A DNA stretch of 24,715 nt from assembly GCA_029261435.1 (NCBI GenBank), contig JAJDBI010000284.1, positions 1 to 24,715 on the forward strand, read 5' to 3'. The position numbers and the translations under genes are program-made. The DNA is from Nitrospinaceae bacterium. Lineage in GTDB: Bacteria; Nitrospinota; Nitrospinia; Nitrospinales; VA-1. Shown piece by piece: positions 17,160 through 24,056 of this stretch (position 1 is its first letter; each line of letters starts with the position of its first letter). The notes beneath the pieces are model-generated. The model saw only the letters and a program-made list of their open reading frames with translations, did no database searches and was not told the DNA's origin.

Positions 17160-18636
17160 ATTTAATTTTTTCTATCTCTTCTCGAATCACCCTGCGGGCA
17201 ATTTCTGGAGTGACCTCTCTCACCACCTCACGGATGGTTTTTAAAATCGCATCAGACAACCCGTAAACTTCTTTTTCCAGAGAAGTCCCCAACGACCTTT
17301 TCAATAACTGCCTCACCTCCTCGGCAATTGCTTGAGTGAAGAGGTCATCCCCGGATTCATAACTCCAGTCTCTAGAACGCAAATTACGCGGGTCCAAATC
17401 CCGGGCATTGTCTTGATCAGAAAACCCGGCAATATAATCAAGGTTCTCTTTTATATCTTCTGGGGTTGCAGGTCGCTTACCCACTTCGGAAAACGCTCCA
17501 GGTGCTATATGCTCCAAAAGGTCTTCCGGCTCAGGAACAATTCCACCCAGCGATGACAACTCAGGGCGCTTCTCTTCCTCGTTGGCCTGACTGGGCCTGC
17601 CTCCCCTGGAAAGTTCCTTGAACGCAGAATCCAAATCATCCATATCGTCCATTTTGCGCGGGCGAACCTCGGCAAAAATTTCCGGCTCCTCCGCAGTATA
17701 GCTTCCCAGCCCATCCGACTCGGATTCTGCAAAAGAAAATTCTTCTTCCTCTCCTGAACCGGGTTCGGAAGGTTGAACAGACTCCTTAAGCTCTTCAACA
17801 CCACGGATCATTTGATCCATAATATCATCATCGTTTTTAAGTACCGCATCAGGTGCCCCCTCTTCCGGCTCAGTAGCTACAGGATCCTCCAAAAGCCCGG
17901 AAAGCTCAGAAAGTTCCATCGGCTCCATCGAGTCTGCTCCTGCCAAATCTAAAACCTCATCGTCCGCCGACAACTCCACAGGCTCGGGAAGCTCCAACTC
18001 CTCATCCATGAATGCGGGCGTTTCTTCTTCCCGTTCTCCTTCACCTTCTAAATCTGGAGTTTCAGTTCCTTCTGATGAAAGTTTTTCGACCGAGTTTAAT
18101 AATTCCTCAAGACTCGGTTCCTCCTGAGGTTCCGGCACTTTTAAATTTTCTATAATTTCAGAAGCTGCTTCCGTTTCATCCTCTGGTTGTTCGATAATTT
18201 CTTCGCTGCCCGGTTCAACAGGGCTCTCCTCCTCCAAATCAGCATCAGAAAGCATAACATCATCATCGTCGCCTTCTAACAGGCCTTTAACCATAGTGAC
18301 AATATCATCAGACTTGAACGGTTTCGAGATATGGTTGTTAGCACCACAAGTTTGATAGCGCTGTTCATCAAAATCCTCAAAGTCACTAGCCAAAAGCAGA
18401 ACCTTGATGCTACTCGTTTCCGGGGATTCCTTAATTTTCGCGCTCAACTCAAAACCATCCAGGCCAGGCATATCAACATCGGCCAAAACGATATCGGGAT
18501 TAAATTCCGCAATTCGGTCAAAAGCTTCCTGACCATCTCCAACACCCTCAACCTCCACGTCTTCATTTTCAAAAGCCATGGAAACAATTTTCTGGATGGT
18601 GATGCTATCGTCAGCAACTAGAAGTCTGGATGTCAT
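17158..18636 (-). CDS. Response regulator: REC domain, long acidic linker, charged C-terminal helix
   Basis: A 492-residue protein from the ATG at 18636; an AAAGGG-containing site precedes it, and a TTG three codons earlier is less likely. Residues 1-120 are a CheY-like receiver with acidic D9-D10, phospho-acceptor D53 (LADVDMPG), S84 in LLAS and K105 in ISKPF. Residues about 125-385 are very rich in Glu, Asp, Pro and Ser and must be disordered. Residues 415-492 form a charged helical domain ending ARRVIREEIEKIK. That tail recalls REC proteins of deltaproteobacteria and relatives, whose output is probably protein-protein contact. No DNA-binding or enzymatic output domain is visible, and no histidine kinase gene is nearby. 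It has an unusually long, structured leader. Confidence 0.87.
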   Translation of the reverse strand: MTSRLLVADDSITIQKIVSMAFENEDVEVEGVGDGQEAFDRIAEFNPDIVLADVDMPGLDGFELSAKIKESPETSSIKVLLLASDFEDFDEQRYQTCGANNHISKPFKSDDIVTMVKGLLEGDDDDVMLSDADLEEESPVEPGSEEIIEQPEDETEAASEIIENLKVPEPQEEPSLEELLNSVEKLSSEGTETPDLEGEGEREEETPAFMDEELELPEPVELSADDEVLDLAGADSMEPMELSELSGLLEDPVATEPEEGAPDAVLKNDDDIMDQMIRGVEELKESVQPSEPGSGEEEEFSFAESESDGLGSYTAEEPEIFAEVRPRKMDDMDDLDSAFKELSRGGRPSQANEEEKRPELSSLGGIVPEPEDLLEHIAPGAFSEVGKRPATPEDIKENLDYIAGFSDQDNARDLDPRNLRSRDWSYESGDDLFTQAIAEEVRQLLKRSLGTSLEKEVYGLSDAILKTIREVVREVTPEIARRVIREEIEKIK

Positions 18637-18679
18637 GAAACTCAACCCTTTGGGATTTTGAAAAGAACTTCAGACGGGA

Positions 18680-18803
18680 CCGACACCCCACTCCTGCCCC
18701 TTAGCAGGGGAAGCAGATAGCAATAACTCATTTCACCGAGAACTCTTTGTTAGCCCGGTTCAGTTACTGCACATTGTCACCGACGGCTCGCCGATGGGGG
18801 AAA
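18680..18803 (-). ncRNA. Candidate structured 5' leader RNA
   Basis: On the minus strand, GCAGUAACU (18770-18762) pairs over nine positions with AGUUAUUGC (18728-18720). Inside it, ACCG (18759-18756) pairs with CGGU (18738-18735). A second hairpin pairs CCCCU with AGGGG (18710-18706 with 18701-18697) around GCUA, flanked by CUG/CAG. A third is CGGC-GA-GCCG (18793-18784). CCCCA (18799-18795) can close the whole with UGGGG (18690-18686). The nine-pair arm has a G-U pair on the minus strand but an A-C mismatch on the plus strand, favouring minus-strand RNA. It matches no riboswitch class I could recall. No U-run follows, so translational control is more likely than termination. Confidence 0.5.
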
Positions 18804-18808
18804 ACCAT
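18764..18808 (-). CDS. Possible 14-residue leader peptide upstream of the response regulator
   Basis: ATG followed by 13 sense codons and TAA, reading MVFPHRRAVGDNVQ. The ATG is preceded by GGTTGAGTTTGA, nearly the same sequence that precedes the response regulator's own ATG. The stop codon falls inside the 5' arm of the main leader hairpin, so a ribosome finishing this peptide would disrupt that hairpin. This could be an attenuation-like switch. A frame this short can arise by chance, and there is no strong Shine-Dalgarno. Confidence 0.35.
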   Translation of the reverse strand: MVFPHRRAVGDNVQ

Positions 18809-18825
18809 TCAAACTCAACCAGTTA

Positions 18826-18834
18826 AGTATACCA
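18826..18834 (-). promoter_or_regulatory. Extended -10 promoter of the response regulator
   Basis: TGG-TATACT on the minus strand, a TGnTATAAT-type extended -10 box. The -35 is weak (TTGTGG with a short 15-bp spacer). Transcription would begin near 18819, giving a leader of about 180 nt. Confidence 0.45.
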
Positions 18835-18906
18835 TAAATTGTCAGGCCACAAAAAATTTTAGCCGCAAAACCTCATTTAGGCCTTAAAATCATTGATAAG
18901 TTTTAG

Positions 18907-18928
18907 ATAGAGTGTGCCCAAACTCTAT
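18907..18928. repeat. Inverted repeat ATAGAGT/ACTCTAT upstream of the PHP/SH3 gene
   Basis: Two perfect 7-bp arms (18907-18913 and 18922-18928) around GTGCCCAA, about 50 bp before the TTG start at 18981. It could be an operator or an RNA stem. On the plus strand GTTTTAAT follows, but no plus-strand gene lies upstream to be terminated. Confidence 0.4.
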
Positions 18929-18980
18929 GTTTTAATACAAGTAACATTCTAAGGATCAAATAGTTGGAGATTTTCAGACC

Positions 18981-21002
18981 TTGATTCGCTTGCATTGGGT
19001 TCATCATTCCATAAATAAAATTATACCACGATGTGGTAGCGCAATAGTTTTACTGTGCTCCCTGTTTGTCGTCTTCCCTACCAGTGCATTAGCCCTTTAT
19101 ATTCAAGTTGATGGGATCGCGGATATTAAATCCAACTTCAGCGAAGGCTGTTCGTCCATCACAGATATTGCCAGTCAGGCGGAGCGTCAGAAAATAGATG
19201 TGGTCTTGTTTGGAGACTTCGCCCGCAACTCCATTGAGTTTGGAGTCAAACCGTTTGAAAGAATTTTTAAAGATATTCATCAAGGGCCTTCGGTGCTCGA
19301 TCGGGGAGCGGGAGGATATCTATCAGAGATTAAAGATAACGACCGCAAGTTTGAGCGCACCTTGTTGATTCCCGGAGTAGAAACCGTCCCCTTTTATTTC
19401 TGGACCGGAAGCAACTACGATAAAAACCTCACCGCCCACAATTGGGATAAGCATTTACTGGTTTTCGGAATGCCTTCCGCTCAGGATTATGAGCAATTAC
19501 CTTTGCCCAACAGTAATTTCTCAAAAGAGTATACGCAGGTGCTTCTCAAAAACTTCATCATAATCAGCTTTATCTTTATGGTGACTGTCGTAGCTGTATA
19601 CAAGGGTTATTTACGCATAATCACCGTGCCCCTCATGTTCCTCTTCGCCTTATTGACCTTGAACAATCACCCCTTTCAAAGCTCCCCTTACGATCCTTAC
19701 AATGGCGACCAGGGCATGAAGCCTTATCAAAATTTAATAGATTTCGCCACATCCAAAGGCGGGTTGGTATTTTGGAACCATATGGAAGCCACTACTGGCA
19801 TCAACCAGAAAGACACCCTCTCACTGGAAACTCTGCCTTATCCGGATGATCTGCTAACAACTCAAAACTATACCGGGTTCCAGGCTGTGGGCGATCAACC
19901 CATCGTTCAAACCGATCCAGGCCAGCAATGGGATCAGGTGCTCATGGAATACCTGGATGGAAATCGAGAACGCCCGGTTTGGGGTTTTGGGAGCAATGAT
20001 TATCTTTGCGAAAATCAAAATGGAGATAGCCTCGGCTCCGTGCGCACCGTTTTTCTTGTTAGAGAAAGCAGCAATGACACCGTACTCGATGCAATGCAAA
20101 AGGGAAGGATGTATGCAGTTCGCCAAACTGACGCGAATCGACTTTCTCTCGATGAATTTGTGGTCAAAGACCAAAAAGCCGGAAATCAAGTCACGATGGG
20201 GCAGGAACTGGTTGCAACAGACTTCCCCACCGTCAATATGAAACTCCGCTCAGTAAAAGGAGGAACCAAAACTGCTCAGATTCAGATCATTCGCAACGGA
20301 GCTCTCGTTAAAGAAGAAACCGTTTCACTGCCTTATGATTTAACCTGGAGAGATGTTGGTATAGACCGAAAAAAATCCGTTTATTATCGAGTCAAAGCCA
20401 TCGTTTCCCCCACAGACCATTTGGTTTCCAATCCTATATTTGTGAAGTTTGCCGAAAATATTGGAGTGGATGTCGCATCGGCTCCAGCACCCAAGCCAGC
20501 TCCGTCTCAGGCACCTCCCGCACCTGTCATGAAAAAAACTGTCGTGGCTCCAGCCGCTCCGGCAGCACAACCAAAGGCTCCAAGAGTCGCAATGCTTTCG
20601 GGTTCCTCATCCCCGGCACCGCCAACCCTCTCAACGCCGACTCCAACGCCACCGCAGAAATCGCAAAAACCGGCTCCTGTTCCCCAACCCGTTATGACGG
20701 AGTCACCTCCTGTTAAACCTGTCATGAAAGAACCTGTGCAACAAAAATTGCCCGAGATTAAGATGACCCCAGGGAAGCGGCTACTCGTCATGACCGATGG
20801 AGTCGAATTAAAAAAAGGACCGGGATCCGTTTTTCCCAACATCACCAAACTCCGCAAAGGTGAAGAGGTGAATTTCGTGAGAAGAACCAATATCGAACTC
20901 AACAACAAAAACTGGCTGGTCGTGAAACACAAAAACCGCTCTGGATATATCTGGGAAGGCGTCGTCCAATGGGCCCCCAAGCGCGAAGCTGACGAACAAT
21001 AG
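18981..21002 (+). CDS. Exported/membrane protein with degenerate PHP-like domain and C-terminal SH3 domain
   Basis: A 673-residue protein starting at TTG; GGAG lies 11 nt upstream, and no ATG in frame would keep the signal peptide (hydrophobic 20-38, ending SALA). Residues 40-170 follow the PHP metallo-phosphoesterase pattern: DIKSNFSEG where HxHSxxSDG is usual, VVLFGDF where a DH is expected, then LIPGVE and DKHLLVFG. Two TM helices lie near 190-208 and 213-228. GGLVFWNHMEA near 260-270 keeps one expected His. Residues 375-490 look beta-rich, 497-595 are Pro/Ala-rich, and 607-673 form a bacterial SH3-like domain (GVELKKGPG, WLVVKHKNRSGYIWEG). The lost ligands suggest an inactive or altered enzyme. 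The SH3 domain may bind peptidoglycan. Function unknown. Confidence 0.82.
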   Translation: MIRLHWVHHSINKIIPRCGSAIVLLCSLFVVFPTSALALYIQVDGIADIKSNFSEGCSSITDIASQAERQKIDVVLFGDFARNSIEFGVKPFERIFKDIHQGPSVLDRGAGGYLSEIKDNDRKFERTLLIPGVETVPFYFWTGSNYDKNLTAHNWDKHLLVFGMPSAQDYEQLPLPNSNFSKEYTQVLLKNFIIISFIFMVTVVAVYKGYLRIITVPLMFLFALLTLNNHPFQSSPYDPYNGDQGMKPYQNLIDFATSKGGLVFWNHMEATTGINQKDTLSLETLPYPDDLLTTQNYTGFQAVGDQPIVQTDPGQQWDQVLMEYLDGNRERPVWGFGSNDYLCENQNGDSLGSVRTVFLVRESSNDTVLDAMQKGRMYAVRQTDANRLSLDEFVVKDQKAGNQVTMGQELVATDFPTVNMKLRSVKGGTKTAQIQIIRNGALVKEETVSLPYDLTWRDVGIDRKKSVYYRVKAIVSPTDHLVSNPIFVKFAENIGVDVASAPAPKPAPSQAPPAPVMKKTVVAPAAPAAQPKAPRVAMLSGSSSPAPPTLSTPTPTPPQKSQKPAPVPQPVMTESPPVKPVMKEPVQQKLPEIKMTPGKRLLVMTDGVELKKGPGSVFPNITKLRKGEEVNFVRRTNIELNNKNWLVVKHKNRSGYIWEGVVQWAPKREADEQ

Positions 21003-21098
21003 CTACCTCTCCCTATAATCAATCTATCAACTTCAATCGAGACTAATTCAGGCAAGCCGTGCTATCTGTTGCACATTGGCCCCACGCTGAGTGATCGG

Positions 21099-21644
21099 TT
21101 AGTAGTAATTATTTATTTTAGTTCCCTTGTCTAACTGGTATAGGAACAAGGTCTTGTCTTCGCTGACTTTTTCCGGGGTCATGCCGCGCAGGCAGAATCG
21201 GTAGGAAACGATTCTTACGGTAGGTTTTAACTTCTTCAAAATTTCCGGGAACAATTTATCCATCGCCTGATGGGTCAGGTAAAGATAAAGCACATCGGCG
21301 GAACCAGGATCAAAATCAAACAAGTTGCCCCGCACAACCTGCACCCTGTCATCGACTTTATTTATTTTGCTCAGCAGACGAGCCAGCACAGTTTTTAAGG
21401 GATCAATCTCCACACCCATGGCTGTGGCAGAGAATTCTTTTGCCGCAGTAATAAGAACTCTCCCCTCGCCGCACCCTAAATCACAAATAGTTTCTCCCGG
21501 ACCTAGCTCAGCAAATCGCAAAATCCGCCGGATCGTTCCGGGCATAAGAGGATGCCAGGGGGCCCCAAAAAAAATCGGTACAATCACCATCCCTGCCAGG
21601 ATCAGTAATCCGCAAATCAGTAATATCGTAGGAAGTTCAAGCAT
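21099..21644 (-). CDS. Membrane-anchored class I SAM-dependent methyltransferase
   Basis: A 181-residue protein with one N-terminal hydrophobic helix (about 5-27) and a Rossmann methyltransferase domain. Motif I is DLGCGEGRVLITAAKEF starting at D55, and the acidic residue binding the SAM ribose is E79 in GVEIDPLK. LYLTHQAMDKLFPEILKKLKP (about 121-141) and the RIVSYRF strand follow the usual order. The N-terminal anchor plus this arrangement resembles the FAM173/aKMT protein-lysine methyltransferases, whose eukaryotic members modify ATP synthase subunit c. Assignment to that family is tentative and the substrate is unknown. The ATG has no evident Shine-Dalgarno. It converges on the PHP/SH3 gene with 96 bp between stops. 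Confidence 0.82.
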   Translation of the reverse strand: MLELPTILLICGLLILAGMVIVPIFFGAPWHPLMPGTIRRILRFAELGPGETICDLGCGEGRVLITAAKEFSATAMGVEIDPLKTVLARLLSKINKVDDRVQVVRGNLFDFDPGSADVLYLYLTHQAMDKLFPEILKKLKPTVRIVSYRFCLRGMTPEKVSEDKTLFLYQLDKGTKINNYY

Positions 21645-21811
21645 GTATAGAAAAGTTTATCAAATTTGCATTAAATCAAACTAAATTCATCCGTTTATCC
21701 TGTTCAACACTAAACTTCAGCCTATCATTAAATCTCGTAAAAAATATTTTTCATTTAAAAACATATATTTAGAATGGGCCTCATCTTTTGAACTCTTTAA
21801 GCCGATACTTT

Positions 21812-21820
21812 TGGTATATA
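21812..21820 (+). promoter_or_regulatory. Extended -10 promoter of the 66-residue gene
   Basis: TGG-TATATA, an extended -10 box, inside the palindrome GGTATATACC (21813-21822). No good -35 at standard spacing. Transcription would start near 21827, giving a leader of about 43 nt. The palindrome could also be a repressor site. Confidence 0.4.
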
Positions 21821-21869
21821 CCTTGCTTTATCTTTATTCAGATAAACTCTCATTCGCGGAAGAAACATC

Positions 21870-22070
21870 ATGGGAACAAAAATAGAAAGTTCAGAAAAAA
21901 GTTCTAAAACTACTGAGCCGGGATCATCGGCCAAGGCTTTGGAGGGATATATTAAAGAATGGATGAGTGGAAACCGCGAAATCAGCGAAGACAGTCTGAG
22001 GTCTCTTGCATCCTGCAAAAATGATGATGAGTTTAAACAACTCATCAAAATAGGGCATTTAAGTCTCTGA
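21870..22070 (+). CDS. Small hypothetical protein, 66 residues
   Basis: A 66-residue protein with a GGAAG ribosome binding site 7 nt before its ATG and an extended -10 promoter about 50 nt upstream. Both argue that it is a real gene. The first 20 residues are Ser/Lys/Glu-rich and probably disordered. The rest is predicted helical: ALEGYIKEWM, then SEDSLRSLASCKNDDEFKQLIKIG. No signal peptide, TM segment or metal motif is visible, apart from a single cysteine. Its last 12 bp overlap the end of the convergent ABC-F gene, including both stop codons. No family is recognised. Confidence 0.6.
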   Translation: MGTKIESSEKSSKTTEPGSSAKALEGYIKEWMSGNREISEDSLRSLASCKNDDEFKQLIKIGHLSL

Positions 22071-24041
22071 AAAATCCATTTTCTCAGGACTCTCAATCTG
22101 CTCGATCGCAACTGTCAATTCGTCCCACTCCAGCATCAGAATTTTCTCTTCAGCCTTCAACGTTGTCTGCTCTTCCAGAGTTTTCAACAACCGAGTTTTC
22201 GCACCTTCCTCATAAATTTCGGAATCAGCCAGCCGCGCCTGCAAAGTTTCATTTGTCTGCATTAAAACCTCCAGTCGAGATTCCACTTTAGCCAACCTTG
22301 TTTGAAGAGGTTTCAGGTTTTTATAACGCTGGTTGCGTTCTTCCGCTTCCTTTTTTTTTCTATCCCTGTTCAACTGCGCTGAAGAAGGCTCTTTTGTCGA
22401 TCCCAAAGAAACTACAACCTCCTGAACTTCTTTTGACTTCACCCATTCATAATCACTGTAATCTCCGGAGTATTCTTTAATCCCTCCCGCCTCGACTTCC
22501 CACACCCGGTTGATAAATCCATCCAGAAAAAACCGATCATGAGAAATGACAACCAGACTGCCGTCATAATCCGAGAGCACAGCCGCTAAATGTTCCCGCG
22601 ACCGCATATCTAAATGGTTTGTCGGCTCATCAAACAAAATCAGGGAAGGAGGACGAGAAGAGTTGGCACTGGCATTTCCACTCTTTGAGGACCCACCGCC
22701 ACACAACATTCGTGCCAGAGCCAACCGTGAGCGTTCACCTCCCGATAGCACAGAAACTTTTTTCTCCACATCATCACCAGCAAATAAGAATGCGCCCAGA
22801 ATATTTCGTTTCTCAGTGAGGAGGAGTCCCGGTGCAGACTCTTCCAGGGATTGAAAAACAGTATGATCAAAATTCAACGTCTCGCCTTGATGCTGTGCAA
22901 AATAGGATCGGGAAACATTCGCTCCAAGTTTAACTTCTCCTGCATCCGGCTGGAGTGCACCCGCCATCAATTTAAGGAGAGTGGATTTCCCGGCGCCATT
23001 TTCACCCACCAATGCCACCTTCCATCCTCTTTCAAGATTGATGGAAAAGTTTTCGTACACTTTGAGAGATCCATAAATTTTGCTGATTCCTTCAATCTCC
23101 AAAACATTCCGCCCTGTTCTTATCGGCTGAGGAAAACGGAAATGAATCGCTTTTGTGCCCTGAGTCGTTTGCACGCGCTCCATTTTATCCAGCATTTTGA
23201 TTCGACTTTGCACCTGCGTGGCTTTGGTATTTTTAGCGCGGAACCTCTCAATAAATCTTTCAACCTCAGCTATTTTTCGGCTTTGGTTAGCAGCTTGAGA
23301 CTCCAGCAACTCTGCTTTCTCCTGTTTTTGTTTTTCATAATCATCATAATTCCCGGTATAAACAGAGAGCGTTCCGCGTTCTAATTCGACAACCCGGCTT
23401 ACCAGAGAATTTAAAAACCTGCGATCATGCGAAATAATCAGGACACTACCCTCATGAGCTTTCAAGAACGACTCCAGCCAGACCACCGAACGCAAATCAA
23501 GATGGTTGGACGGCTCATCCAGTAAAAGGATGTCAGGGCTCTGCAACAACAAACGTGAAAGCTCGCATCGCATTCTCCAACCTCCCGATAACCGATCAAG
23601 AGGCTGGTCCCATTGTTCAGATTTAAACCCCAGCCCTTGAAGGATGATTTTTGCCCGGGCTTCCCGGTCATAGCCACCCAGACGTTCAAACTCGTGTTGC
23701 AGGTCTCCGTATCGCTCATGAAAAGTCTGGTCCGATTCCAAACTTTCCATCTCGGTTTTTACCTTGAGGAAATGCGGATCGCCCAGCACCACCCTTTCAA
23801 GAACCGTTTCGCTCCCGCCATCCATTTCCTGTTCCAGCAGGCCCAGGCGCAAACCTTTGCGAAGGGTCACCCTGCCCTTATCTGGCATAGCTTTCCCAGT
23901 TATGACTTTAAAAAAAGTGGTCTTGCCAGTTCCGTTCTCGCCAACCAGCCCCACTTTTTCCCCTGGACGCAGGTGAAAGCTGACATTTTCAAAGAGTGCC
24001 TTGGAGCCAAATTGTTTACTGACTTGTTCTACAAATATCAC
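22059..24041 (-). CDS. ABC-F family ATPase, Uup/EttA-like
   Basis: A 660-residue soluble protein with two ABC domains and no TM segments. NBD1 has Walker A GENGTGKTT (34-42), signature LSGGWRMR (151-158) and LLLDEPSNHLD (173-183). NBD2 has GENGAGKST (347-355), LSGGERSRL (432-440) and LILFDEPTNHLD (467-478). The inter-domain helical linker is present, and a charged coiled-coil C terminus (about 555-650) recalls Uup. ABC-F proteins act on ribosomes during translation. NBD2 carries an unusual Ser/Gly/Asn-rich insertion at about 448-464, between signature and Walker B. The start is GTG with no clear Shine-Dalgarno, 15 nt after the permease stop, so the gene may be read through from the transporter operon. 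Confidence 0.92.
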   Translation of the reverse strand: MIFVEQVSKQFGSKALFENVSFHLRPGEKVGLVGENGTGKTTFFKVITGKAMPDKGRVTLRKGLRLGLLEQEMDGGSETVLERVVLGDPHFLKVKTEMESLESDQTFHERYGDLQHEFERLGGYDREARAKIILQGLGFKSEQWDQPLDRLSGGWRMRCELSRLLLQSPDILLLDEPSNHLDLRSVVWLESFLKAHEGSVLIISHDRRFLNSLVSRVVELERGTLSVYTGNYDDYEKQKQEKAELLESQAANQSRKIAEVERFIERFRAKNTKATQVQSRIKMLDKMERVQTTQGTKAIHFRFPQPIRTGRNVLEIEGISKIYGSLKVYENFSINLERGWKVALVGENGAGKSTLLKLMAGALQPDAGEVKLGANVSRSYFAQHQGETLNFDHTVFQSLEESAPGLLLTEKRNILGAFLFAGDDVEKKVSVLSGGERSRLALARMLCGGGSSKSGNASANSSRPPSLILFDEPTNHLDMRSREHLAAVLSDYDGSLVVISHDRFFLDGFINRVWEVEAGGIKEYSGDYSDYEWVKSKEVQEVVVSLGSTKEPSSAQLNRDRKKKEAEERNQRYKNLKPLQTRLAKVESRLEVLMQTNETLQARLADSEIYEEGAKTRLLKTLEEQTTLKAEEKILMLEWDELTVAIEQIESPEKMDFSET

Positions 24042-24056
24042 TGGGTATCTCTGACT

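Larger units (their letters stand above)
18646..18980. other. 335-bp divergent intergenic region, mostly the response regulator's leader
   Basis: The only gene-free stretch over 300 bp. It separates the response regulator (minus) from the PHP/SH3 gene (plus). Reading leftward from 18834 it holds an extended -10 promoter, a 14-codon frame, several hairpins and the ribosome binding region of the response regulator. The right part (18835-18980) is AT-rich, contains a 7-bp inverted repeat and presumably the promoter of the plus-strand gene, which I could not place. Confidence 0.7.

Noticed and set aside
18697..18716. AGGGGAAGCAG on the plus strand recalls the SRP (4.5S) RNA loop
   Set aside because: Only the 3' side is similar. 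The 5' GGUCAGG side and the GGAA tetraloop are absent, and the minus strand is favoured by base pairing.
20507..21055. 182-codon minus-strand frame inside the PHP/SH3 gene
   Set aside because: Gly/Ser-rich composition is the reverse reading of the Pro/Ala-rich linker; no supporting start signal.
18768..21078. The 9-mer TGCACATTG occurs on both sides of the PHP/SH3 gene (18768-18776 and 21070-21078)
   Set aside because: The flanks diverge quickly, and a 9-nt match is expected by chance in a window this size. No target-site or transposon features are present.
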